Positions 38,029-49,300 of a stretch of DNA of 64,000 nt are shown here, piece after piece (within the stretch, counting starts at the first letter, position 1; the number at the start of each line of letters is the position of its first letter). A program made the position numbers and the translations under genes. The notes beneath the pieces are model-generated. The model was given only the letters and a program-made list of their open reading frames with translations, searched no databases and had not been told where the DNA came from. Source of the stretch: DASYGT01 sp035999365 (GTDB lineage: Bacteria; Actinomycetota; Actinomycetes; Mycobacteriales; Jatrophihabitantaceae); the NCBI GenBank assembly GCA_035999365.1, contig DASYGT010000050.1:62001-126000 (forward strand), in the 5' to 3' direction.

Positions 38029-39795
38029 GTGAGCACGACGCGCCCGGAACTGACCGGCACCTTCGGCATGGTCGCGAGCACACACTGGCTCGCGTCTGCG
38101 GCAGGCATGAGCGTGCTCGAGCAAGGCGGCAACGCCTTCGACGCCGCATGCGCTGCTGGCTTTGTCCTGCAGGTCGTCGAACCTCATCTGAACGGCCCCG
38201 GAGGCGACATGCCGGCCGTCGTCTGGAGCACAGCCGATGGCGCTCCGTTCGTCGTGTGCGGCCAGGGGGTCGCGCCGAGCACGGCGACGATCGACCGGTT
38301 CACCGATCTCGGGCTCGATCTCGTTCCCGGTAGTGGTCTGCTGGCGGCGACCGTGCCCGGTGCCTTCGGCGCCTGGACGTTGCTGCTGGAGCGCTGGGGC
38401 AGCTGGGATCTCGACGCCGTCCTGGGGTACGCACTGCACTACGCAGAACACGGCTTCCCAGTCCTCGAAACGACCGCGCGCGCCATCAATGCGGTCGCGC
38501 AGCTGTTCACCGAGCACTGGCAACCCTCGGCGGATGTGTGGCTGAGCGGCGGCACCGCGCCCAGGCCAGGAACCCTGTGGAAATCACCCACCCTCGCCGC
38601 GACCTACCGGCGGATCATCGCGGCGGGTACCGGAAGGAGCCGCGAGCAGCGCATCGCAGCGGCGCGCGTCGCGTGGTACCAAGGCTTCATCGCCGAGGCC
38701 GTCGACGACTTCTGCCGATCGGAGTGGCGCGATAGCTCCGGGCGCGATCACGCAGGGCTGCTCAGCGCCGACGATCTCGCGCGGTGGCGACCGAGCGTCG
38801 AGGCGCCCGTGCGCATCGACCTCCGCGAGCGCTTCACAGTGTGCAAGACGGATGCGTGGGGGCAGGGTCCGGTGCTGTTGCAGCAGCTGCAGATGCTGGA
38901 GGCACTCGGCATCGCCGAACACCCGCCCCGATCGAGTGAGTGGATCCACCTCGTCGTCGAATCGGCGAAGCTTGCGTTCGCGGACCGCGAGGCGTGGTAC
39001 GGCGACAGCCCCGATATTCCTCTCGCGACGCTGCTCTCCCCCACGTACGCCGCCCATCGCGCACACCTGGTCACCAACGAGGCCAGCCTCGACCTCCGCC
39101 CCGGCTCTCCCGACGGCCGGGCGCCGCGGCTGCCGACACTTGCCCATGCCGAGTCGCCGGCCCTCGACCGCGCGGCAGGAACGGGTGAGCCGACCGTGGG
39201 CAGCTCAGGCGAGGTTCGTGGCGACACCTGCCACGTCGACGTCGTCGATCGGTGGGGCAACCTCGTCTCGGCCACGCCGAGCGGGGGATGGTTGCAGAGT
39301 TCACCGGTGATCCCTGCGCTCGGATTTCCGCTCGGCACGCGCGCGCAGATGTTCTTCCTCGAACCGGGGCTGCCGAACTCGCTGCGGCCGGGGGCCCGTC
39401 CGCGCACCACGCTCTCGCCGTCGCTGGCCCTACGTGACGGCACCCCGTGGCTCGCCTTCGGCACGCCGGGGGGTGATCACCAGGATCAGTGGCAGCTTCC
39501 GTTCCTGCTGGATGTGCTCGATGGCGCGGGACTGCAGGCCGCGATCGATGCACCGACGTTCCACACGAACCACATGCCGTCGTCCTTCTACCCGCGGGCC
39601 TCGGCGCGAGGTGAGGTGCTGATCGAGGATCGCATCGACGAGGCGACGCGTGAGGAGTTGACCCGCCGGGGGCATCACGTTGTCGCGGCAGCGCCGTGGT
39701 CACTGGGCCGGCTGAGCGCCGTGGGCTGGGACGCCGGCATCGTCCGCGCCGGCGCGAATGCGCGCGGCGGCCAGGGGTACGCCGCCGGCCGCTGA
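38029..39795 (+). CDS. Gamma-glutamyltransferase family protein
   Basis: The 588-residue protein is an N-terminal nucleophile hydrolase of the Ggt family: GMVASTHWLASAAGMSVLEQGGNAFDAA at the start, PGGDMPAV near residue 57, and the processing and catalytic Thr400 in GDTCHVDVVD, where the chain should cut itself into two subunits. It lacks an obvious signal peptide, so unlike classical periplasmic Ggt it may act in the cytosol. The subgroup includes acylases and oxamate-type hydrolases, so gamma-glutamyl specificity is not certain. It begins ten bases after the exporter and may be co-transcribed; TAGCGT seven bases before the GTG could also be its own -10 box. Confidence 0.87.
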   Translation: MSTTRPELTGTFGMVASTHWLASAAGMSVLEQGGNAFDAACAAGFVLQVVEPHLNGPGGDMPAVVWSTADGAPFVVCGQGVAPSTATIDRFTDLGLDLVPGSGLLAATVPGAFGAWTLLLERWGSWDLDAVLGYALHYAEHGFPVLETTARAINAVAQLFTEHWQPSADVWLSGGTAPRPGTLWKSPTLAATYRRIIAAGTGRSREQRIAAARVAWYQGFIAEAVDDFCRSEWRDSSGRDHAGLLSADDLARWRPSVEAPVRIDLRERFTVCKTDAWGQGPVLLQQLQMLEALGIAEHPPRSSEWIHLVVESAKLAFADREAWYGDSPDIPLATLLSPTYAAHRAHLVTNEASLDLRPGSPDGRAPRLPTLAHAESPALDRAAGTGEPTVGSSGEVRGDTCHVDVVDRWGNLVSATPSGGWLQSSPVIPALGFPLGTRAQMFFLEPGLPNSLRPGARPRTTLSPSLALRDGTPWLAFGTPGGDHQDQWQLPFLLDVLDGAGLQAAIDAPTFHTNHMPSSFYPRASARGEVLIEDRIDEATREELTRRGHHVVAAAPWSLGRLSAVGWDAGIVRAGANARGGQGYAAGR

Positions 39796-39823
39796 AGGCA
39801 GGACGCGACAGTGAGAGCTCGGG

Positions 39824-40507
39824 TCAGCTGGTGTAGCGACCGCGGCGGCGCAGCATCAGGAAGCCGAACCCGGCTGCAGAGGTGACCGCGACGCCACCGG
39901 CGCCGATCGCGAGACGGGCGCGGTCGGCCAGCGGCTTGGACTTCGACGCCGCCACCTCGACGGTCTGCACCACGTTCTGGGTCGACGTCTCGTTTGCCGT
40001 GTTCGTCACGATGACCGAGTTGGTGACGTTGACCGGCTTGGTGATCTGCTTGGTCGCGAGGATGGTCGCGTTGACCTGGTTGGTCTGGTTCACGTTGAAG
40101 ACCGCGGTGGTGTTGACGTGGTTGACCTGCGTGCGCACCCGGGTCAGGTTCTGGACGTTCGTCTGCGTCTTGTGCGCGGTGGCCGTGACGTTGGCCGTGT
40201 TGGTCTGGGTGATCGTGAACGGCACGTACGAGGTGTGGACATCGGTGACGTCGACGGTGTTGGTGACCACCTGTGTCACGAAGATCGTGTTGGTGACGTC
40301 CGTCGCCAGGGCAAATGGGGCATTCGCCCGCGGTGTCGCGGAATGGGCCGCTGTCTTCCCGCCAACCAGGAACATCAGTGCGAAGAACAGGCAGGCCGCG
40401 ACGGCGACGACCAGCGGCCACAGCTTCGGTCGGGCTTGGGAGGTGGCAGTCACGCGCGGAACCGTCCTGACGTTGGATCGTGGAGATGTCGCGGCCGGGA
40501 CGATCAC
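39824..40507 (-). CDS. Bitopic surface protein with Asn/Thr/Val-rich ectodomain
   Basis: The 227-residue protein has a hydrophobic segment near residues 30-50 (LWPLVVAVAACLFFALMFLVGG), a ~130-residue region made almost only of Asn, Thr, Val, Gln and Ala (VTNTIFVTQVVTNTVDVTDV, TQTNTANVTATAHKTQTNVQ), and a C-terminal hydrophobic segment with a RRRGR tail. The short VTNT-like steps suggest a beta-solenoid or fibre outside the membrane, held at both ends. The GTG at 40507 has GGGGA upstream, and TACACT (40536-40531) is a fitting -10 box. It is divergent from the 778-residue surface protein. Family unknown. Confidence 0.7.
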   Translation of the reverse strand: MIVPAATSPRSNVRTVPRVTATSQARPKLWPLVVAVAACLFFALMFLVGGKTAAHSATPRANAPFALATDVTNTIFVTQVVTNTVDVTDVHTSYVPFTITQTNTANVTATAHKTQTNVQNLTRVRTQVNHVNTTAVFNVNQTNQVNATILATKQITKPVNVTNSVIVTNTANETSTQNVVQTVEVAASKSKPLADRARLAIGAGGVAVTSAAGFGFLMLRRRGRYTS

Positions 40508-40835
40508 AGCGTCCCCGTTCGCTTGCCGGGAGTGTAACCGCCGCTTGCCCGAACCGCGAAGCCTAACCGGACGGTGAACCCCTGAGACGGGTGTGACACA
40601 CGGGATTTCGGTTACGACTCCGTTCCGATCATCACGCGAACGCCACAAACAGGACACCACCGCCTTGCGGCCCCGATCTTGCAGGCCCTAACGTGGCGCC
40701 CGCGACGCGATGTCGGAGCGTGCCTGGGGAAGGGCGACGCCTCCGCCGACAAGTCGCGGAAAACGTCACTGCCTCTGCGGCGGTGACTCGCGATCGGTGC
40801 ACCGTTTGCACCGTTTTTCGGGGTCGGAGGGTTCT
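40508..40835. promoter_or_regulatory. Divergent intergenic region of the surface locus (328 bp)
   Basis: No gene is seen in this 328-base gap. It holds a -10-like TACACT for the leftward gene (40536-40531), a GTGTGACACAC palindrome (40591-40601), and two abutting 9-base direct repeats TGCACCGTT (40798-40815) followed by a T-run just before the GGAGG (40826-40830) of the rightward gene. A shared regulator for both surface genes is possible. Confidence 0.4.
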
Positions 40836-43172
40836 GTGGCGCACGGTAGGGCATCCGCGCCCGCGCGGCTCGCGAGTGTTCTCGCGGTGGCCTCGCTCGC
40901 GCTCGTCCTCCTGCTGTTCCAGCTGTTCGGCGGTGCCGGGGCTGCGTTGGCCGACCCGTCCGCCCCGAGTGGCGCCCCCGCGAACGTGCCGGCTGCGGCC
41001 ACCAGCGGGGCGGATTCGCCGACCGATACCAGTACCTCCAGCCTGTCGCAGAGCACGGCGGCGCCGGTCTCGGCGGTCCCGACGTCGGAAGTCCCCGCAG
41101 GGCGCTCCACGAGCAGCGACGCCACGAGCGGCAGCCCCGCAGGCGACGTCAGCACCTCCACCGGCGGAATAGTGCCGAGCACGTCGGCTGCGTCCACCGG
41201 CGTCTCCGTAGTCACCGGGGGCGATCCGACAATCCCCTCCGTCTCCGACCTGCCGATGCCGAGTACCACCGACCTCCGCCACACCATCTCCAGCTTCCTG
41301 TCCGGGATCATCGGCAGTGCCTTCCCGGGCTCGGTCAGCGCCTTGGCCGGACAGCCGGCTCTATCGGACGTCGCCTCGGACAACACCGCAGATCACTGCC
41401 GTTGCACCATCGCCGTGGCCGTCTCGGTCGGATACACGGCATCGGCCATCGCCATCCCGGGTGCCGGGCCGGCGGCGGTCGCTCCGGCGCCAGCGGCGGC
41501 ATCGGTGAACGTGGGCAGCGATGTTCCGTCCGCCGAAACCGCAGGGTCGACGGGGAACGCGACCTCCGTGAGCCTCAGTGGAAACGGCCCGGCCGCGGCG
41601 ATCGCCACGTCGGGCAGCTCCAGCGCCGCCGGCAGCGGCACTGCGATCGGCCACGAAGTCTCGCTGGGAAACGTGACCGTCAACAAGGCCTTCCTGGGCG
41701 TGGCCACGGCCAGCTTTGCCAGTTCCGTGCTGAACGAGCTCGGCCCGGCTGCCCAGTCGCTCGGGATGCTCCCCTGCCCGACGCTGTTCTGCGGGCCGCC
41801 TCCCGCGGTGTCGGTCGATGTCGAGGCGTATGTGCCCGACGGAACCAGCTGCGCCCCGTCGTCGAACTCTCCAGAGTGGTGCACCCTCGCGATCGCCGTG
41901 TCCCTCGGCGGGCATGCCCACGCCGTCGTCGCCAGCCCGATCGGGGCAGCAAGCACCTCCTGCACCGCAGGCGAGGTGGGGCGACCGACGGCAGTGGCGA
42001 TCGGGCTGCAGGGACCTGCCTCAGCTTTGTCTCGCATGGGTAGCGGCGGCGGCGTCTGCCCAGGTGACACGGGAGCCGGCGGCACGGCCGACCCGGTGAA
42101 GGCCACCTCAGGCAACACGGGCAGCGCGTTGGCTATCGGCGTTGCGGAGCTTGGACCGTCAGGGGCCAACGCGACATCCGGCGACTCCGGTCAGGTCCGT
42201 GCCATCACCGACGGCAGCGGCACCGGGCTGCTCGCCAGTTCGGCGACCGCGACGACCGGAGACACGGGCGATGCTGTCGGTATCGCCATCGGCAAGACCG
42301 CCGCGAGTGCCCTAGTGCATTCCGGCGCATCCGGCCGCGCCGCGGCCCTGTGCACCCATTGCTCACTCGCCGGTGGGAACACGATCGCCGAGGCCACGAC
42401 GGGCCGCACGGGCGGCTCGTACTCCCTCGCGGTGGCCGGCAAGGAGTCGTACTCGAACGCGGTGTCGGGCGATAGCGGGGACGCCGCGTCGTGGGCCGTT
42501 CACGGAACCGCCGAAACGTTCCTTACCGGACAGGACTCGAGAGCCACACCGGACAGCGTCGTCACGACCGGCGACCCGCAAACCGTGTACGTGGCCGGCC
42601 GCTCCGGCGACACCGGAAACGTGGTCGCCACCGCCACCGACCTGCTGACCTGGGTGAGCGTTCTCACACAATCGGGCAACGCCGGACCGGTCGTGAGCAC
42701 CGCTGAATGGAACGCCGACGGCTGCACGTTGATCTTCGCGACGTTCACGATGCAATGCACAGCGAACGCTCTGCCCGAACCCGTGGCTGGATCTGGTTCG
42801 CAAATGGCTCCAAACCCAGTAGTGTCCCCAGCACCGGGTGCGATTGTCTTGCAGCGGGGAACTGAGACGACGCCCGTTTCAGCCCCAGGCGCTGCCGGTC
42901 AGTCCCGCGAGGGGGTCAGTACAACCTCTGGAAGCAGGGCTGTCGGATCTGCGGCCGGACAGGCACCGGGGCACGGCACTGATGGTTATGGGGGGGCTCG
43001 GACGCGATTGGTAAGCGATGACGTTGCCAGGCCCGCTGTATCACCCGCAGCCTTCGGCTCTCTTACCTCATGGTGGGGCTTGTTAACTCTTTGTTTGCTC
43101 GCAACGTTTCTAGTTGCGTTGATCTTCATCGCGTGTCGTTATGGGAGGCCAAGAAACATGAACACCGGTTAA
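40836..43172 (+). CDS. Exported TG-repeat surface protein with C-terminal membrane anchor
   Basis: The 778-residue product begins at GTG 40836 (GGAGG five bases upstream) with a signal peptide (RLASVLAVASLALVLLLFQLFGG, cut near ALA-DP). A Pro/Ser/Thr-rich stretch of ~130 residues follows, then ~450 residues of irregular Ala/Gly/Ser/Thr strands with TSGNTG, TSGDSG and TTGDTG steps like those of the giant protein downstream, and pairs of Cys (CRC, CTHC, GCTLIFATFTMQC). It ends with a membrane helix (WWGLLTLCLLATFLVALIFIAC) and a basic tail. There is no LPXTG-type motif. Base composition falls over the last ~400 bases. It is likely a membrane-fixed partner of the giant protein. Family unknown. 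Confidence 0.72.
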   Translation: MAHGRASAPARLASVLAVASLALVLLLFQLFGGAGAALADPSAPSGAPANVPAAATSGADSPTDTSTSSLSQSTAAPVSAVPTSEVPAGRSTSSDATSGSPAGDVSTSTGGIVPSTSAASTGVSVVTGGDPTIPSVSDLPMPSTTDLRHTISSFLSGIIGSAFPGSVSALAGQPALSDVASDNTADHCRCTIAVAVSVGYTASAIAIPGAGPAAVAPAPAAASVNVGSDVPSAETAGSTGNATSVSLSGNGPAAAIATSGSSSAAGSGTAIGHEVSLGNVTVNKAFLGVATASFASSVLNELGPAAQSLGMLPCPTLFCGPPPAVSVDVEAYVPDGTSCAPSSNSPEWCTLAIAVSLGGHAHAVVASPIGAASTSCTAGEVGRPTAVAIGLQGPASALSRMGSGGGVCPGDTGAGGTADPVKATSGNTGSALAIGVAELGPSGANATSGDSGQVRAITDGSGTGLLASSATATTGDTGDAVGIAIGKTAASALVHSGASGRAAALCTHCSLAGGNTIAEATTGRTGGSYSLAVAGKESYSNAVSGDSGDAASWAVHGTAETFLTGQDSRATPDSVVTTGDPQTVYVAGRSGDTGNVVATATDLLTWVSVLTQSGNAGPVVSTAEWNADGCTLIFATFTMQCTANALPEPVAGSGSQMAPNPVVSPAPGAIVLQRGTETTPVSAPGAAGQSREGVSTTSGSRAVGSAAGQAPGHGTDGYGGARTRLVSDDVARPAVSPAAFGSLTSWWGLLTLCLLATFLVALIFIACRYGRPRNMNTG

Positions 43173-43344
43173 CCCAGGCCACGGCAGCCACTTCAACAAC
43201 AAGCGGGTGCCGCCGGCTGGGACAAACGTCCCGCGCCCAGAGGGACCTACGCAAGGTTCCTTCGGGCACCACGGCCCTGCAGTCTGACTCACACAGGATT
43301 CACAACTTAAATAACGCGCACCGTGTACTGAATGGGAGCTAGTC

Positions 43345-46300
43345 ATGTTGATCGAACTCGTCCTTGCAGCGCAGCTGCACTCGGCGGCAAGTGGTCCCGC
43401 CAGCAGCGCTGCGACGAGCGGAAACACGCTCGCCGGCGGCAGCTCGGGCAACGCCAACTCGGGGGGGACGAACAACAGCTCGTCCTCGAGTGGCACTTCG
43501 ACGACCACCACTGGTGGCACGTCGACGTCCGGGAGCACCGGTAACGCCACCGGCACCGGCACGGCCACCGCAGCCAGCGGCGCAGCGGGCGGCGGCACTG
43601 CGGGCGGTGGCTCCGGCACTTCCGGTGCCGTGACCGCGGCGACCGGTAGCACCGGCGGCAGCGGCGGCGGCGCCGGCGCGGGTACCGGCGGCATTGCCGT
43701 GCGGGCCAGCTCCGGCAACTCCGGCTCGGTCACGGGCAGCGGCACGGGCGGCACCAGTGGCAACGCCACGTCCGCAACCGGCGGCAACGTCACGACCGGC
43801 AACACCGGCTCGGCGTCGACGAGCAACCACAGCACGGGTGGCAACACCGGTTCGGCCAACTCCCAGTCGAACGGCACCTCGACAGCCACCTCGGGCAACG
43901 GCGGCTCGTCCAGCGCATCGGGCGCATCCAACTCGACGAGCAACAGCACCACAGGCACGTCCGGCGCGGGCGGCGGTTCCGGCGCAGGCGGCTCAGCGAC
44001 GGGTTCGGCGGCCTCGGGTACCACTGGCGCGGGTGGCGACTCGGGCAACGCGAACTCGTCGGAGTCCTCCTCGGCCTCGGCCTCGAGCGGTGACTCGAAC
44101 ACCTCGACCACGGGTTCGTCCACCTCTGGCAACAGCGGCGACGCCACCTCGGCTCCCACGTCGACCGCCGTCAGCGGTGACGCGAGCGGCGCGACGGTCG
44201 TCGGCACTTCGGGCGACACCGGCGCAGTGACCGCGTCCACCGGCAACACCGGCGATGCCTTCGGCGGCGGCGGCTCCGGCGGAATCGCCCTGCTGCTCAC
44301 CTCAGGCGCGTCCGGCGACGTGTCGGGCACCGGCACGGGCGGCCGCAGCGGCAACGCCAAGTCCTCGACCTCCGGCAACGCGACCTCCGGCAACACCGGC
44401 GCGGCCACCACGAGCAACAGCAGCGTGGGCGGCAACACGGGCTCCGCGACGGCATGCGACACGGCCCAGTCGACGGCGACGACGGGTGCCGGTGGCAACT
44501 CCGGCCCGTCCGGGAGCGCCACTGACACCACCCTCACCGGCTCGGGCGACACGGGCGCGTCGGGTACCGGCTCGGTCTCCGGCAGCGCCGGTTCGGGCGG
44601 CGGCGGAACGGCAGCCGGTTCGGCGGTCTCGGGTGACACCGGCAACGGTGGCGACTCGGGCAACGCAAACTCGACGGCCCACTCCTCCTCCGACGCCTCG
44701 AGCGGCGACTCGACCACCACCACCGGTGGCAGCTCCACCTCGGGCAACAGCGGAAGCGCGGTCTCTGCGCCGACGTCCACCGCCGTCAGCGGTGACGCCA
44801 GCGGCGCGACGGTCGTCGGCACTTCGGGCAACACCGGCGATGTCACCGGCACGGCCGGCTCGACGGGTGACACCTTCGGCGGCGGCGGCTCGGGCGGGAT
44901 CGCGGTCATCCTGACCTCGGGCAACTCGGGCAATGTCACGGGCAACGGCACGGGCGGCGTCAGCGGCTCGGCCACGTCGAGCACGACCGGCAACGCCACG
45001 ACCGGCAACACCGGCGCGGCGACCACGACGAACCACAGCACCGGCGGCAGCACCGGCAACAGCAACGCCAGCTCGACCGGGACATCGACGGCGACCTCGG
45101 GCCCCGGTGGCAACTCCGGCGCCTCCGGCAACGCCACCGACACGACCGGTACGCAGTCCGGCAACACCGGCAGCACGGGCAGCGGCAACGTCCACGGCAG
45201 CGGCGGTTCGGGCGCCGGCGGCGACGCCACCGGCAGCGCGGTCTCGGGTGACACCGGCAACGGCGGCGACTCGGGCAACGCGAACGCCACGGGTACCTCG
45301 TCGGCGAGTGCCGGCAGCGGCGACTCGACGACGTCGACCACCGGCTCGTCGAACTCGGGCAACAGCGGCGATGCCATCTCCGCACCGACCTCGACGGCGG
45401 TCAGTGGCGATGCCACGGGCGCGACCGTGGTCGGCACCTCGGGCAGTACGGGATCGGTCACCGGCAGCACCGGCGACACCGGCACCACCTTCGGTGGCGG
45501 CGGCTCCGGCGGCATCGCGCTGATCCTGACCTCGGGCAACTCCGGCAATGTCAGCGGCACGGGCACCGGCGGTACCAGTGGCGCGGCCACCTCGAGCACG
45601 ACCGGCAACGCCACGTCAGGTAACACCGGCGCGGCGACGACGACCGACAGCAGCACCGGCGGCAACACCGGTTCGGCCACGGCCGGCTCGTCCTCGAACA
45701 CGACCGCGACCAGCGGTCCTGGCGGCAACTCCGGCAACTCGGGTGCGGCCACCAACACCACCACGTCCCACTCGGGTGACACCGGTGCCAGCGGCTCTGG
45801 ATCGGTTGACGGAAGCGGCGGCTCGGGTGCCGGTGGCACCTCTGACGGTGCGGCGGTCTCCGGCGACACTGGTAACGGCGGCGACTCGGGCAACGCGAAC
45901 GCATCGGGCTCGGCCGAGGCGGGAGCCGGAAGCGGCAACTCGACGACCTCGACGACCGGCTCGTCGCACTCGGGTGACAGCGGATCGGCCACCTCGACCC
46001 CGACCTCGACAGCCGTCAGTGGCGCCGCCACCGGCGCGACCGTGGTCGGCACCTCAGGCGACACCGGCGCAGTCACCGGCAGCACCGGCGTCACCGGCGA
46101 CTCGTTCGACGGCGGCGGAACCGGCGGCATCGCGGTGGTCCTCACCTCGGGCAACTCGGGCTCGGTCACCGGCAACGGCACCGGCGGCACGTCCGGCGCG
46201 GCGACCTCGACGATCACCGGCGGGGCAACCAGTGGCAACACCGGCGCAGCCAAGACCACCAACAGCAGCACCGGTGGCAGCACCGGCGCAGCCAACGCGG

Positions 46301-49300
46301 GTGCGAACGCCACGACCACGGCAACCACCGGCAAGGGCGGCAACTCCGGTAACTCCGGTGCGGCGACCAACACCACAAGCAGCTCGTCCGGCAACTCGGG
46401 CGCGTCGGGTGCAGGTGACGTCGCCGGTGGCGGCGGCTCGGGCGCCGGAACGACGTCGGGTGGCTCGGCAGACGGCTCGGCAGTCTCTGGCGACACCGGC
46501 AACGGTGGCGACTCGGGCAACGCCTCCTCGTCCGGCAACGCAAGCGCAGAGGCCGGCTCCGGCAACTCGAGCACGACGACGGGCGGCAGCTCGCAGTCGG
46601 GTGACAGTGGCTCGGCAACTTCGGCACCGACCGGCACCGCGGTCAGCGGTGACGCAAGCGGCGCGACGGTCGTGGGCACCTCTGGTACTACGGGTGACGT
46701 CACCGGCAGTTCCGGCAACACCGGCGACTCGTTCGGCGGCGGCGGCACGGGCGGAATCGCAGTCACGCTGACCTCGGGCAACTCCGGCGCGGTGTCGGGC
46801 ACGGCGACCGGCGGTACGTCCGGAGCCGCGTCCTCGACGATCACCGGCGGCGCCACGAGTGGCAACACCGGCAGCGCGACGACCACCGACACCAGCAAGG
46901 GCGGCAACACCGGCGCAGCGACGGCGGGCGCGTCGGCGACGCCGACCGCCACCACCGGTGCAGGTGGCACCTCGGGCAACTCCGGTGCTGCCAGCAACAC
47001 GACGTCCTCTTCGTCCGGTAACACCGGTGCCAGCGGCGCCGGCGATGTCGCGGGCGGCGGCGGTTCGGGTGCCGGCGGCACCTCGTCGGGTGCGGCTGTC
47101 TCAGGCGACACCGGCAACGGCGGCGACTCGGGCAACGCGACTGCATCGGGCAGCGCAAGTGCCGGGGCGGGCAGCGGCGACTCGACAACCTCGACGACGG
47201 GCTCGTCCCTGTCGGGTAACAGCGGCGATGCAATCTCGACGCCGACGTCCACCGCGGTCAGTGGCAATGCCTCCGGCGGCACGGTTGTCGGGACCTCCGG
47301 CGACACCGGCGCGGTGTCCGACCCGATTGGCAACACCGGCGACTCGTTCGGTGGCGGCGCAAGCGGCGGCATCGGCATCGTCCTGACCTCGGGCAACTCC
47401 GGAGCGGTTTCGGGCACGGCAGGCGGCGGCGTGACCGGCGCGGCGTCCTCGACGATCACCGGTGGTGCCACGACAGGCAGCACCGGCAACGCCAGCACCA
47501 CCGACAGCAGCACTGGTGGCAACACCGGCGCAGCGAACGCAGGGGCCAACGCCTCGCCGACGGCGACGTCTGGTGCGGGCGGTAACTCTGGTGCATCCGG
47601 CGCAGCGACGAACAGCACCTCAAGCGGCTCCGGCAACACCGGCAGCAGCGGCGGCGGCAACGTCTCCGGTGCGGGCGGTTCCGGCGCCGGCGGCGACGCC
47701 TCCGGTGCGGCGGTGTCCGGCGACACGGGCAACGGTGGCGACTCGGGTGCTGCCAACGCGAACGCCGAGGCAAGCGCAGGCGCAAGCAGCGGCGACTCGA
47801 CGACCAGCACCAGTGGCCGTTCGCACAGTGGTAACAGTGGCGACGCAGTGTCGGCACCGACCTCGACCGCGGTCAGCGGCGACGCGGCCGGCGGCACCGT
47901 GGTTGGCACCTCAGGTGACACGGGGACGGTCAACGCGGATTCGGGCAACACCGGTGACTCGTTCGGCGACGGTGGCACGGGCAGCATCGGCGAGAAGCTG
48001 ACCTCGGGCAACACCGGCGCGGTCACGGGCAACGCCGGTGGCGGCACGACAGGTGCTGCGACGTCCACCATCAACGCAGGCGCAACCTCCGGCAACACGG
48101 GCAGCGCATCCACAACGGATTCGAGTGTCGGTGGCTCCACCGGCCTGGTGAAGGTCGGCGCATCGGCCACGCCGAAGGCGACCTCTGGCGCGGGCGGCAA
48201 CTCCGGCGCATCGGGTGCGGCGACGGACACGACCTCGACGAGCTCGGGTGACACCGGTGCCAGCGGCACGGGCAACGTCGGCTCCTCAGCTGGTTCAGGC
48301 GCAGGCGGCACGGCAGTCGGCTCGGCGATCTCGGGCGACACCGGTAACGGCGGCGACTCGGGCAACGCCGGAGCGCAGGCCGGATCGTCGGCAGAGGCCA
48401 ACAGCGGCGACTCGACGACGACGACCGACGGTTCGTCTCGCTCGGGTGACAGCGGCTCGGCAACCTCGGCACCGACCGGCACCGCAGTCAGCGGTGGGGC
48501 AGACGGCGGCACGGTCGTCGGTACGTCCGGCGACTCCGGCGAGGTCACGGGTGACACCGGCAACACCGGCGACAGCCTCGGTGATGGTGCCACTGGAGGC
48601 ATCGGCCTCCTCGAGACGTCCGGCAACACCGGAGCGGTCGGCGGCACTGCCGGCGGCGGCACCTCGGGTGCGGCCTCGTCCTCGATCACCGGCAATGCCA
48701 CGTCCGGTGGCACCGGCAACGCCGCCACGACTGATTCGAGCAGGGGCGGGAACACGGGCGCGGCGAATGCTGGGTCCAACGCGACCTCGACGGCAACTAC
48801 GGGCAAGGGCGGCAGTTCTGGTGCCTCCGGCGCTGCGACCGACACCACGAGCTCCGGCTCGGGTGACACCGGCGCAAGCGGCACCGGCAACGCATCGGGC
48901 ACGGGCGCATCCGGTGCAGGCGGCACGGCGGTCGGCACGGCGATCTCGGGTGACACCGGCAATGGTGGCGACTCGGGCAACGTCGCTTCGAGCGCAACCT
49001 CTGGCGCGGAAGCCGGCAGCGGCGACTCGACCACGACGACTCGTGGGCGCTCGCGGTCCGGCGACAGCGGTGACGCGTCGTCGACCCCGATCTCGACTGC
49101 AGTCAGCGGCGACGCAGCTGGCGGCACCGTGGTTGGTAGCTCGGGCGAGAGCGGCGATGTCACGGGCGACACCGGCAACACCGGCGACGCCCTCGGTGAC
49201 GGCGGCACGGGCAGCATCGGTGTTGGCCTGACCTCCGGCGGATCGGGTGCGGTGACCGGCAACGCCGGCGGCGGCACGTCCGGTGCGGCGGGCTCGGCGA

